Part shown: positions 1 through 7,700 of the stretch, piece after piece
Layout of the letters: each line of letters begins with the position of its first letter
Numbering within the stretch: position 1 is the stretch's first letter
Origin: Cyclobacteriaceae bacterium
GTDB taxonomy: Bacteria > Bacteroidota > Bacteroidia > Cytophagales > Cyclobacteriaceae
Length of the DNA: 60,842 nucleotides
NCBI GenBank assembly: GCA_025055435.1
Contig: JANWWN010000013.1
Location: 1-60,842, forward strand
Direction: 5' to 3'
The notes under the pieces: generated by a model
What the model was told of the DNA's origin: nothing
Seen by the model: the letters and a program-made list of their open reading frames with translations, nothing else
Database searches by the model: none
Program-made: the position numbers and the translations under genes

Positions 1-1
1 C

Positions 2-406
2 GAAACCACGAAGGTTACACTGAACTACCTTGAACTACCTGTTTTGTTTAAATATATGTTCGGGCCGGATGCGCTGCGCATATTCGTAAATGCAGGACCA
101 TCGTTTGCTGTAGGTTTAAGCGGAAAAGGTTCGTATGAAGCAAGTACTGATTTGGGCAACGGACCTGTAATTGAAAATTATAACTTCAAGATAAAATTTG
201 AAAATGAGCCTGAGGGGTACGAAGGAAATGATCTTTACATCGAGAATAAAACCGACGTTGGCCTTCAGTTGGGCGGTGGTGTAATCGTTGCAGATAAAAT
301 CATGATTGACCTTCGTTATGGCTTGGGCTTCAGCGACTGGGGTAATGAAAAGAACACCAAAAACAGAGCTTTACAACTCAGTGTTGGCATTTTATTAGGA
401 AGATAA
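2..406 (+). CDS. Outer-membrane beta-barrel protein, C-terminal part (partial)
   Basis: The reading frame is open from the left edge of the window, so the start and signal peptide lie outside it. About 134 residues remain. The stretch NYLELPVLFKY is the strand motif seen in small outer-membrane beta-barrel proteins of Bacteroidota (PorT-like / OMP_b-brl families). It is followed by alternating polar/hydrophobic strands with glycines (VGLQLGGGVIV, IMIDLRYGLGF) and a terminal strand ALQLSVGILLGR. This predicts an eight-strand-type barrel in the outer membrane. The substrate, if any, cannot be told. The antiporter gene starts 4 bases after its stop. Confidence 0.75.
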   Translation, partial: ETTKVTLNYLELPVLFKYMFGPDALRIFVNAGPSFAVGLSGKGSYEASTDLGNGPVIENYNFKIKFENEPEGYEGNDLYIENKTDVGLQLGGGVIVADKIMIDLRYGLGFSDWGNEKNTKNRALQLSVGILLGR

Positions 407-410
407 ACCT

Positions 411-1598
411 TTGCCGGAATACCAGCTTATTTTAATCATTAGTTTAAGTATTGCTGCGGGTGTAATTATTCATAATTACACCCGCAGGCTTGGTATTCCG
501 GCTTTCTTAATTTTTCTGGCAATCGGCTTATTATTTGGCGATGGCCATTGGGGAGAACCTGTTTACGATAATCCGAAATTCACCAGCTTACTCAGTCAGG
601 TTGCCCTGAGTATTATCATTTTCACCGGCGGTTTCAACTCTCCGCTTAACCAAATACGACTGGTATGGAAAGAAGGGATCATGTTGTCAACAGCAGGTGT
701 ACTGCTAACAACGTTCATATTAGGAACTTTTACCCATTTACTTACGGAATTTCCGTTTTCTATTTCCCTACTTTTTGGTGCAATGGTATCTTCGACCGAT
801 GCCGCAGCCGTGTTTAATATTCTGGAATCAGGAAAACTGAAACTCAGACATAATACCGACACCGTTTTGGAGTTTGAAGCTGCCACTAATGACCCGATGG
901 CTCTTATACTCATCTCTGTGCTTATCGAAGTCATTCAGCAAAACCACAGTGAAATAAATTTATTTAACACTGCACTGCGATTTATATCCACTTTAGGATT
1001 GGGGACTATTACAGGCCTTTGCATAGGTTGGATTACAAGAAAAATTCTGATGACCATCGACTTTAAAGAGGCGGCTCTTGTACCTCTATTTATGTTGTCA
1101 TCTTTTCTCACAACCATTTATACCGGCTTACTTACCGGAGGCAATATTCTGGTAGCCGTTTATTTCTATGGTTTAATTACCGGCAACACACGTTTTTCTG
1201 CTTACAACTACACGCGCAATGTAATCGAAAGCACTTCCTGGATGGCTCAGGCTTTCATGTTTTTACTGCTCGGCCTTCAGATTTTTATCGATAGGCTGGC
1301 TGACGGTTTTCTTTTAAGCATCGTACCCGGCTTGTTTCTTATATTTTTCGCACGACCCGCTGCTGTCTTTATATGCTATCTTCCTTTTCGAAAGGAAAAT
1401 CTACAGAAAAAAATTTTCATCAGCGCCGTTGGATTAAAGGGTGCTACGCCCATTGTTTTTGCATTCATGCCATTACTGGCCGGAATCCCATACGCAGAAC
1501 AACTTTTTGATATGGTGTTTTTTATTGTGTTACTTTCCATTTTCATTCAGGGAAGTCTGATTGAATTACTGGCCAGAAAACTAAACCTTACGAACTAA
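411..1598 (+). CDS. Cation/proton antiporter, CPA1/NhaP type
   Basis: 395-residue polytopic inner-membrane protein that should exchange Na+ or K+ for protons. It has about 11-12 hydrophobic segments. The CPA1 core motifs are SSTDAAAVFNIL and EFEAATNDPMAL, the latter carrying the ND pair expected of electroneutral CPA1 antiporters. The start is TTG at 411, 4 bases after the previous stop; no in-frame ATG occurs before residue ~90, which would remove the first membrane segments. NhaP2/CvrA relatives carry a C-terminal cytosolic TrkA_C/CorC regulatory region of about 100-180 residues. It is absent here, so this is a membrane-domain-only form. The ion specificity is not visible. Confidence 0.85.
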   Translation: MPEYQLILIISLSIAAGVIIHNYTRRLGIPAFLIFLAIGLLFGDGHWGEPVYDNPKFTSLLSQVALSIIIFTGGFNSPLNQIRLVWKEGIMLSTAGVLLTTFILGTFTHLLTEFPFSISLLFGAMVSSTDAAAVFNILESGKLKLRHNTDTVLEFEAATNDPMALILISVLIEVIQQNHSEINLFNTALRFISTLGLGTITGLCIGWITRKILMTIDFKEAALVPLFMLSSFLTTIYTGLLTGGNILVAVYFYGLITGNTRFSAYNYTRNVIESTSWMAQAFMFLLLGLQIFIDRLADGFLLSIVPGLFLIFFARPAAVFICYLPFRKENLQKKIFISAVGLKGATPIVFAFMPLLAGIPYAEQLFDMVFFIVLLSIFIQGSLIELLARKLNLTN

Positions 1599-1610
1599 CG
1601 CCCTGATAAT

Positions 1611-1625
1611 TAATGGAATCCATTA
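1611..1625. promoter_or_regulatory. 15-bp palindrome, candidate operator
   Basis: TAATGGAATCCATTA is two perfect 7-base half sites around a central A. It lies directly upstream of a TATTTTTG element and between the antiporter stop and the DUF2490 start. It is too symmetric and its loop too short to act as an RNA hairpin, so a dimeric DNA-binding protein is the more natural reading. No regulator gene is adjacent. Confidence 0.35.
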
Positions 1626-1633
1626 TATTTTTG
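1626..1633 (+). promoter_or_regulatory. Candidate -7 element of the first DUF2490 gene
   Basis: TATTTTTG matches the Bacteroidota -7 consensus TAnnTTTG exactly. No TTTG is found at the usual -33 distance. It would give a leader of about 45 bases before the GTG at 1686. Confidence 0.35.
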
Positions 1634-1685
1634 CTGCACTCGTAATAACCTGTTTCTAATTAACACTTACCCCGTTTATCTGCCT

Positions 1686-2438
1686 GTGACAACACGTACA
1701 AATTTAATCGGTCGATTAACCTGGGTTTTCTTTCTTGTACCATTAATGGCAGAGGCCCAAAAGCAAATCGTTAATCAAAATCACGGCTGGTACATGTACT
1801 TCGGAAACCACCGGCTTTCTGAGAAATTTTCTCTGCATACCGAATACCAATGGCGCAGGTCCGACTGGATAATTACCTGGCAGCAGTCATTATTGCGCCT
1901 GGGCGTGGATTATCGCCTGAGCGATAATGCATTGATTACGCTGGGCTATGGTCATATTGTAACATGGCCGTATGGCGAACAGCCCGTGCCCGTTAAATTC
2001 ACCGAACACCGGGTGTGGCAGAACTTCATCCTGACCCAGCGACAGGGACGTTTTTACTTTCATCATCGGTTTCGGCCCGAACAACGTTGGTTGCAGGGAA
2101 ATGGTACAAACCTCACCGATAAATATGTTTACCGCAACCGGATACGCTACCGCTTTATGGTGAACCTGCCTGTTGGCAAAAAAGCAATGGGTCCGAAAAC
2201 ATGGTTTGTCAGTCTCTATGATGAAATCTTCATTCAGTTCGGGCGGAACTTTGACCGCAACTATCTCGACCAAAACCGGTTGTATGGCGCAATCGGATAT
2301 CAGTTTTCTTCCCGCGGCAACCTGCAGGCGGGCTACATGCAGCAGTTTATTGTAAAAGCTGACGGGCTGAAGGCCGAACGTAATCATACCCTTCAGCTGG
2401 CACTCACCTACAACTTCAACTTTACCCGAAGCAACTGA
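1686..2438 (+). CDS. DUF2490 domain-containing outer-membrane protein
   Basis: 250 residues with an N-terminal signal peptide (hydrophobic LTWVFFLVPLMAEAQ, cleavage near residue 25), then a beta-rich body full of aromatic and arginine residues. HGWYMYFGNHRLSEKFSLH and the late DQNRLYGAIGYQF strand are hallmarks of DUF2490, a family found mainly in Bacteroidota and predicted to form an outer-membrane barrel. Function is unknown. The start is GTG at 1686; no better in-frame ATG precedes the signal peptide. A second member sits at 50955-51761 and shares the QNRLY-x-G strand motif. Confidence 0.8.
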   Translation: MTTRTNLIGRLTWVFFLVPLMAEAQKQIVNQNHGWYMYFGNHRLSEKFSLHTEYQWRRSDWIITWQQSLLRLGVDYRLSDNALITLGYGHIVTWPYGEQPVPVKFTEHRVWQNFILTQRQGRFYFHHRFRPEQRWLQGNGTNLTDKYVYRNRIRYRFMVNLPVGKKAMGPKTWFVSLYDEIFIQFGRNFDRNYLDQNRLYGAIGYQFSSRGNLQAGYMQQFIVKADGLKAERNHTLQLALTYNFNFTRSN

Positions 2439-2484
2439 AAACAAGTACGAACCGGATAGTTCCTGTTCTTTCAAGCACCTTTTG

Positions 2485-2492
2485 TAGTTTTG
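2485..2492 (+). promoter_or_regulatory. Candidate -7 element of marC
   Basis: TAGTTTTG fits TAnnTTTG and ends 13 bases before the marC ATG at 2506. A convincing -33 TTTG is not seen. Confidence 0.45.
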
Positions 2493-2505
2493 CCGAAATT
2501 CATTT

Positions 2506-3078
2506 ATGACCAACTTAAAGGAAATCCTTTCCGTTACGCTTATCCTTTTCTCAGTTATTGACATCATCGGCTCGATTCCTTTCATTATACTGATTAAGCA
2601 GCGCGAAGGGCGCATTTATGCCGAGCGTGCCACGCTCATCTCGGCAATACTCATGGTTGGTTTCTTATTCCTGGGTAAATCCATACTTAAACTTTTTGGT
2701 CTTGATGTCGAGTCCTTCGCAGCAGCCGGATCCATCATTATGTTCATTGTATCACTGGAAATGATAATGGGAGTTACACTGATTAAAGACGATCCGGAAG
2801 CAAGGGGATCCGGATCTATTGTGCCGCTGGCTTTTCCGCTTATTGCCGGGGCCGGAACACTTACTACCATCCTTTCGCTTCGGGCTGTTTATGAAGAAAT
2901 CAATATTCTGATCGGTATTTTGTTCAATCTGCTCATCGTTTACCTGGTTTTACGCAGCTCATCCTGGCTGGAACGAAAACTGGGTAAATCCACTTTGCCC
3001 GTTTTGCGCCGGGTGTTTGGCGTAATTCTGCTGGCCATTGCCGTGAAGATCTTCAAAGACAATGTGGGCTTTCATTAA
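2506..3078 (+). CDS. MarC family integral membrane protein
   Basis: 190-residue protein with six predicted membrane helices, the normal size and topology for MarC/YchE/YhgN proteins. Diagnostic stretches are LFSVIDIIGSIPF near the N-terminus, IKDDPEARGSGSIVPLAFPLIAGAGTLTT in two adjacent parts in the middle (residues ~94-122), and LLAIAVKIF at the end. MarC proteins were once linked to antibiotic resistance, but their function is unsettled. The HEPN gene begins 18 bases after its stop on the same strand. Confidence 0.85.
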   Translation: MTNLKEILSVTLILFSVIDIIGSIPFIILIKQREGRIYAERATLISAILMVGFLFLGKSILKLFGLDVESFAAAGSIIMFIVSLEMIMGVTLIKDDPEARGSGSIVPLAFPLIAGAGTLTTILSLRAVYEEINILIGILFNLLIVYLVLRSSSWLERKLGKSTLPVLRRVFGVILLAIAVKIFKDNVGFH

Positions 3079-3096
3079 AGAGTTGTATTTTTAAGC

Positions 3097-3498
3097 ATGG
3101 GCAAAAACGAGCAGATAAAATACTGGATACAGTCTGCCGATGAAGATTGGGAAACTGCTTTGGCGCTTTTTGAATTAAAACGCTATCTCCATACTTTGTT
3201 TCTATTGCACCTGGTTATTGAAAAATTACTTAAAGCAAACTGGATACTGGATAACTTTGGTAATATCCCTCCATTTACCCATAATCTTGAGCAAATCTAC
3301 AATGAAACAAACATGGAATTAAGTCCGGAAGATGTGGATTTCATCCGGTCGTTAAGCGCCTGGAATATTGAAGGAAGGTATCCGGATTACAAAAATAAAT
3401 TGCATAGAATGGCAACACGGGAATATACACTCGATAAATTGGAAAAAGTAAAAAAGCTCCGTTTATGTTTACTCGGCAGGCTGTCTTCGATATCGTAA
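3097..3498 (+). CDS. HEPN domain protein (paired with a minimal nucleotidyltransferase)
   Basis: 133-residue all-helical protein of the HEPN family (PF05168-type). Seen: EDWETALALFELKRY near the start, LHLVIEKLLKANW (the core helix), FTHNLEQIY, and the GRYPDYKN turn at residues ~111-118. In HEPN/MNT pairs the HEPN partner can be an RNase toxin. Here I do not find the R-x(4-6)-H catalytic motif of HepT-type toxins, so ribonuclease activity is not assured. The next gene, a nucleotidyltransferase, starts 34 bases before this stop, the usual order for such two-gene modules. Confidence 0.8.
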   Translation: MGKNEQIKYWIQSADEDWETALALFELKRYLHTLFLLHLVIEKLLKANWILDNFGNIPPFTHNLEQIYNETNMELSPEDVDFIRSLSAWNIEGRYPDYKNKLHRMATREYTLDKLEKVKKLRLCLLGRLSSIS

Positions 3499-3791
3499 AT
3501 CGTTTTCTGCGTGCGCTTAAAGCCGATGGATTTAACCCGACCCGCGCAGTGTTGTTCGGCTCGTATGTGCGTGGAAAGGCGCACCGGTATTCGGACATTG
3601 ACCTGGCCGTTTGGGACGAAAAGTTTTCCGGTTGCCTCCCTGAAGACATCGAACTGCTGCACAACGCCAAACGTCAGGTGCACCCCGCACTTGAAGTACA
3701 TACCTTTCATGCTTCGGAAACCGAGGAAACCAATCCTTTCATTAAAGAAATCCTCCGCGAAGGAATTATGATCGAAATCCCGAATGATTAA
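3465..3791 (+). CDS. Minimal nucleotidyltransferase (MNT) domain protein
   Basis: 108 residues with the polymerase-beta-type motif GSYVRGKAHRYSDIDLAV: G32-S33, R36-G37 and the metal-binding pair D44/D46, with E77 in LEVHTF as likely third acidic ligand. All key residues are intact, so it should be catalytically active. In characterised HEPN/MNT systems this partner acts as antitoxin by adding AMP to the HEPN protein (established for MntA/HepT). Its gene overlaps the HEPN gene by 34 bases and rnhA by 8 bases, so translation of all three is probably linked. Confidence 0.85.
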   Translation: MFTRQAVFDIVNRFLRALKADGFNPTRAVLFGSYVRGKAHRYSDIDLAVWDEKFSGCLPEDIELLHNAKRQVHPALEVHTFHASETEETNPFIKEILREGIMIEIPND

Positions 3792-4260
3792 CATCTACAC
3801 CGATGGTGCGTCACTGGGAAATCCCGGACCGGGAGGATATGGGGTCATCTTGGAGTATAATAACCACCGTAAAGAACTGAGTGAAGGCTACCGGCTTACC
3901 ACCAACAACCGGATGGAGCTGTTGGCAGTGATTGTCGCACTCGAAGCCCTGAAGAAAGAGGGCATACCGGTAACCGTCTATTCCGATTCGCAGTACGTGG
4001 TCAATGCCATTGAAAAAGGCTGGATATGGCGATGGCAGAAAAAAGGGTTCGCGAAAAAAGCCAATGCCGATTTATGGAGACGATACATCCCCCTGCATGA
4101 AAAATTCAAACCCAAACTGGTGTGGGTAAAAGGTCATGCCGGCCACCCGCAAAATGAACGATGCGATGAACTTTCGGTGAAAGCCGCCAGTGGTAAACAT
4201 TTAAAAATTGACGAAGTTTATGAACAACTAAAAAAGGAAAAAGAAGATTTATTTTCATGA
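3784..4260 (+). CDS. rnhA: Ribonuclease HI
   Basis: 158 residues, normal length for bacterial RNase HI. It cuts the RNA strand of RNA/DNA hybrids. Catalytic residues are all present: D7 (IYTDGA), E45 (NNRMEL), D68 (YSDSQY), H121 and D128 in KGHAGHPQNERCDEL. The basic handle region (WRWQKKGFAKKAN, residues 82-94) is also present. The start codon lies inside the upstream nucleotidyltransferase gene, and the stop overlaps the next start as ATGA. It is therefore embedded in a HEPN-MNT-rnhA-phosphorylase transcript. Confidence 0.95.
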   Translation: MINIYTDGASLGNPGPGGYGVILEYNNHRKELSEGYRLTTNNRMELLAVIVALEALKKEGIPVTVYSDSQYVVNAIEKGWIWRWQKKGFAKKANADLWRRYIPLHEKFKPKLVWVKGHAGHPQNERCDELSVKAASGKHLKIDEVYEQLKKEKEDLFS

Positions 4261-5120
4261 TCCGCTTGAGCGAAACAGACCTTATCTTAAATACTGACGG
4301 CAGCGTTTATCATCTGAATCTGTTACCAAAACACATAGCCGATGTTATAATAACCGTAGGCGACCCCGGCCGTGTACATCGCGTAAGCCGGCATTTCGAA
4401 AAAACGGAATTCGAAATGAATAAGCGCGAATTTATTACCCATACAGGATGGTTTAACGGAAAACGAATTACCGTTATCAGCACCGGCATTGGTACTGATA
4501 ATATGGAAATTGTGTTAACCGAGCTCGATGCACTGGTTAATGTTGATTTAAAATTGCGCGAACCAAAAAGCCGAAGAAAGCGATTGAAGATCATCCGAAT
4601 CGGCACCTCAGGTGCATTACAGGAAGACATCGAACCGGGTTCGCATCTGATTGCCGAATACGGCATCGGACTGGATAACCTGATGCAGTTTTACAATCTG
4701 AAACTCTCAACATTTGAAATGCGCATCGGTAAGGATATCCGTCGTAAAACCTCGCTGCCTTTCACGCCCTATGTGGTGAAAGGATCAAATCTGCTCCTCG
4801 GACGGCTGGGATTCGACATGATTAAAGGAAATACAGTAACAGCTCCCGGATTTTACGCTCCGCAGGGACGAAAAATGCGTATTGCATCCCGTTATCCGAA
4901 ACTTTTACAAGACCTTACCTACTACCACAACAAAAGCAGCAATTTCTGGCTAACCAATATTGAAATGGAAACATCGGCCCTGTATGCTTTCGGGCGCTTA
5001 TTCGATCATGAGGTAATCAGCACAAATGTGATTCTGGCTAATCGCAACGCAAAAAAATTTCTGAATCGGTACGAAGAAGCGATGGATAGCCTGATTGAAA
5101 AAGTGTTGGAACGCATTTAA
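4257..5120 (+). CDS. Nucleoside phosphorylase (PNP/UDP family)
   Basis: 287-residue cytosolic enzyme of the PNP_UDP_1 superfamily. The phosphate/ribose-binding start VGDPGRVHRVSRHFE, the STGIGTDNMEIVLTEL segment and the IRIGTSGALQ strand are typical. IEMETSALYAFG carries the ribose-contacting Met-Glu pair (E-M-E). These features resemble uridine phosphorylases more than hexameric PNPs, but the base preference cannot be fixed by eye. The start ATG overlaps the rnhA stop by 4 bases, suggesting coupled translation and a nucleic-acid salvage context. Confidence 0.85.
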   Translation: MIRLSETDLILNTDGSVYHLNLLPKHIADVIITVGDPGRVHRVSRHFEKTEFEMNKREFITHTGWFNGKRITVISTGIGTDNMEIVLTELDALVNVDLKLREPKSRRKRLKIIRIGTSGALQEDIEPGSHLIAEYGIGLDNLMQFYNLKLSTFEMRIGKDIRRKTSLPFTPYVVKGSNLLLGRLGFDMIKGNTVTAPGFYAPQGRKMRIASRYPKLLQDLTYYHNKSSNFWLTNIEMETSALYAFGRLFDHEVISTNVILANRNAKKFLNRYEEAMDSLIEKVLERI

Positions 5121-5162
5121 CCGGAAGCCGTTCAGAATGATAGATTGAGAGTTTTGATTCAA

Positions 5163-6014
5163 TCAAATACCCAGGTCATCGCCTTCGGCAATTAACAACA
5201 GCAGTTCTTTAACTTCTTCAGCTTTGGCATGTTCGCCCATTTTATCGAACGACATGATGAGATTACGCAAAACCCGGCGTACAATTTCCAGGTTGGAACA
5301 CGGCTCGAAGAAAACCGGATTGGGTGCCAGGTGCAGCTCATGAATATAATTTTCCACATCCTGCCGCGAAAAAATTAATCCACGATTAAAAACGTTGATG
5401 TAAAACTGAAGCTTATCGGTTTTATAGGTAAGCACAAATAAATTGGGAAGATTTACACCATAAACCGGAAGGCCCAGCTTTTGAGCCGTGAGCAGATAAA
5501 TGACACAGAGCGAAATCGGATTTCCTTTTCGGGATTCAATTACCACGTTAATCAGGGAGTTGCCGGGCGAATGGAAATTTTTGGTGTTGGCAGAGAATTT
5601 CAGTTTTCCGAAAAAAACACTGTTCAGAATTTTAATCTGATCAAACGGGTTCAGGTCGGGTTTAACCTCCATCCAGGCATCGTAATAAATTTGCTCCAGT
5701 TCCTGTTTGATTCGCTGCAGGTTGAGATCAGGGTACTGATACACAGCTACCAGCCACATGCCGGTAAGCAGGTCCTGATCGGGCGAGCGATACCAGGCCA
5801 GGAACTGCTCGCGCAGCCAGTTCAAATGCAAATCATGGATGAGGTTCTCAATCTTTCGCTGAACCCTGGGATTGAAGTTCGCCTCCCACTGCTCTTCCAG
5901 ATATGGAATCACCTCACGCCCCAGTGTACGGATTTTAGCCGTTACCTCCGTAACCACCTGCTCATCGTCATCATCCAGCAGCGAAACCAAGGCTTTTAAT
6001 TCTCGTTCGTTCAC
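5163..6014 (-). CDS. SirB1/transglutaminase-like protein
   Basis: 283 residues. The central region GNPISLCVIYLLTAQKLGLPVYGVNLPNLFVL (residues ~162-193, here read in two overlapping parts) is the transglutaminase-like core of SirB1/PF13369 proteins, with C at ~168 as the candidate nucleophile position. In many family members activity is not demonstrated. An N-terminal acidic helical region (LLDDDDEQVV) precedes it, and a TPR-like helical tail (SFDKMGEHAKAEEVKELLL) follows. GTG start at 6014. Last gene of the amidase-mlaD-carboxylase-SirB1 run, with a 38-base gap before it. The molecular role is unknown. Confidence 0.75.
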   Translation of the reverse strand: MNERELKALVSLLDDDDEQVVTEVTAKIRTLGREVIPYLEEQWEANFNPRVQRKIENLIHDLHLNWLREQFLAWYRSPDQDLLTGMWLVAVYQYPDLNLQRIKQELEQIYYDAWMEVKPDLNPFDQIKILNSVFFGKLKFSANTKNFHSPGNSLINVVIESRKGNPISLCVIYLLTAQKLGLPVYGVNLPNLFVLTYKTDKLQFYINVFNRGLIFSRQDVENYIHELHLAPNPVFFEPCSNLEIVRRVLRNLIMSFDKMGEHAKAEEVKELLLLIAEGDDLGI

Positions 6015-6052
6015 ATCAGCAAGTTAAGATAAATCTGCTATCATCCGAATAA

Positions 6053-7687
6053 TCAGGTTTGAATGACTCCTACATTGAATTTTTCAACCGGTGCGTGACT
6101 GGCCGCTTCAATACCCATGGAAATGGCCTGCCGGGTTTCCAGTGGGTCGATCACACCATCAACCCATAGCCGGGCAGCTGCATAATACGGACTGAGCTGC
6201 TCATTGTAACGATTGGTAATTTCCTTTAGCAAAGCGCCCTCTTCTTCTTTGGTGATTTCCTTTCCCTGCGCTTTTAATGTAGCCATCCTGATTTGCAACA
6301 GAGTTTTTGCGGCTGATGCCCCGCTCATCACGGCAATCTGTGCAGTAGGCCACGCAAAGATCAATCGGGGGTCGTAGGCTTTTCCGCACATGGCATAATT
6401 GCCGGCTCCATACGAATTTCCCACAATGATGGTGAATTTAGGAACGGTTGAATTGGCTACGGCATTCACCATCTTGGCGCCATCTTTAATAATTCCGCCG
6501 TGTTCGGCTTTGCTGCCCACCATAAAACCGCTGACATCCTGAAGAAACACCAGCGGAATTTTTCGCTGGTTGCAGTTCATAATAAACCGCGCGGCTTTAT
6601 CGGCCGAGTCAGAGTAGATTACTCCCCCCATTTGCATTTCACCCTTTTTGGTTTTAACCATGCTGCGCTGGTTGGCCACAATGCCCACTGCCCATCCGTC
6701 AATGCGGGCATATCCGCAAATCAGGGTTTTACCGTAAAGAGCCTTATATTCATCAAACTCCGAGTTATCTACCAGCCGGTAAATAATTTCCCGCATATCA
6801 TACGGCTTAACGCGGTCGGCCGGAATCAGGCCGTAAATTTCACGGGGTTCAGCCTTGGGCAGGGCGGGTGTTGCCCGGTCAAATCCTGCCGAGGGATGGT
6901 GCCCGAGTTTATCAAATAAGGAGCGAATGTAATCCAGGCACGATTTATCATCGGGAAACTTATTATCCGTTACTCCCGAAATTTCACAATGTGTGGTAGC
7001 TCCACCCAGGGTTTCGTTATCCACTTCTTCACCGATAGCTGCCTTAACCAAATAGGAACCGGCCAGAAAGATGGAGCCGGTTTTATCTACAATTACTGCT
7101 TCATCCGACATAATCGGAAGATAAGCGCCTCCGGCAACGCAACTGCCCATAATGGCAGCTATCTGTACAATACCCATGGCCGACATGCGGGCATTGTTGC
7201 GGAACTGCCGGCCGAAATGCTCTTTATCCGGAAAGATTTCATCCTGCAAGGGAAGAAAAACCCCTGCACTGTCAACGAGATAAACGATAGGCAGGCGGTT
7301 TTCCATGGCAATTTCCTGGGCACGCAGGTTTTTTTTAGCCGTGATCGGAAACCACGCACCGGCTTTCACGGTGGCATCGTTGGCTACAACAACGCACATG
7401 CGGTTTTTAATGTACCCGATGCCGGTAACCACGCCACCCGAAGGACATCCGCCATATTCCTTATACATGCCTTCACCGGCAAAAAGTCCGATTTCCAAAA
7501 AAGGTCTATCCTTATCCAGCAGATACGCAATTCGTTCGCGTGCCGTAAGTTTGCCTTTTTGGTGCTGCTCTTCAATTTTCTTTTCTCCTCCACCCTGTTT
7601 TACCTGCTTGGCTTTAACCTGCAGCCGATGGATAAGTTGCTTATAATGATCTTCGTTCCGGTTAAACTCCAGATCTTTTGCCGCCAT
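6053..7687 (-). CDS. Acyl-CoA carboxylase, carboxyltransferase beta subunit (methylcrotonyl-CoA type)
   Basis: 544 residues from ATG at 7687. An upstream in-frame start at 7735 would run into the mlaD gene and add a low-complexity lysine/asparagine stretch, so 7687 (13 bases after the mlaD stop) is preferred. It transfers CO2 from carboxybiotin to an acyl-CoA. The two crotonase-like halves are clear: GGCPSGGVVTGIG and MGSCVAGGAYLPIMSDEAV in the N half, and QDVSGFMVGSKAEHGGIIKDGAKM and GNSYGAGNYAMCGKA in the C half. FPDKEHFGRQFRNNARMS resembles methylcrotonyl- and geranyl-CoA carboxylases more than propionyl-CoA carboxylase. No biotin carboxylase gene is nearby, so its partner lies elsewhere. 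Confidence 0.85.
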   Translation of the reverse strand: MAAKDLEFNRNEDHYKQLIHRLQVKAKQVKQGGGEKKIEEQHQKGKLTARERIAYLLDKDRPFLEIGLFAGEGMYKEYGGCPSGGVVTGIGYIKNRMCVVVANDATVKAGAWFPITAKKNLRAQEIAMENRLPIVYLVDSAGVFLPLQDEIFPDKEHFGRQFRNNARMSAMGIVQIAAIMGSCVAGGAYLPIMSDEAVIVDKTGSIFLAGSYLVKAAIGEEVDNETLGGATTHCEISGVTDNKFPDDKSCLDYIRSLFDKLGHHPSAGFDRATPALPKAEPREIYGLIPADRVKPYDMREIIYRLVDNSEFDEYKALYGKTLICGYARIDGWAVGIVANQRSMVKTKKGEMQMGGVIYSDSADKAARFIMNCNQRKIPLVFLQDVSGFMVGSKAEHGGIIKDGAKMVNAVANSTVPKFTIIVGNSYGAGNYAMCGKAYDPRLIFAWPTAQIAVMSGASAAKTLLQIRMATLKAQGKEITKEEEGALLKEITNRYNEQLSPYYAAARLWVDGVIDPLETRQAISMGIEAASHAPVEKFNVGVIQT

Positions 7688-7700
7688 GCTACCGGTATTT

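Noticed and set aside
21-40. Exact 10-bp tandem repeat TGAACTACCT x2, which looks like a slippage duplication causing a frameshift.
   Set aside because: The frame through it reads NYLELPVLFKY, the normal strand motif of the barrel family, so the repeat is part of the native sequence.
1890-2615. Long open frame of 241 codons on the minus strand.
   Set aside because: It lies antisense to the DUF2490 and marC genes, which have clear family features; its own product shows no recognisable domain.
5153-5167. TTTGATTCAATCAAA palindrome between the phosphorylase and SirB1-like genes as a terminator.
   Set aside because: A one-base loop cannot form an RNA hairpin, the stem is AT-rich and there is no U-tract.
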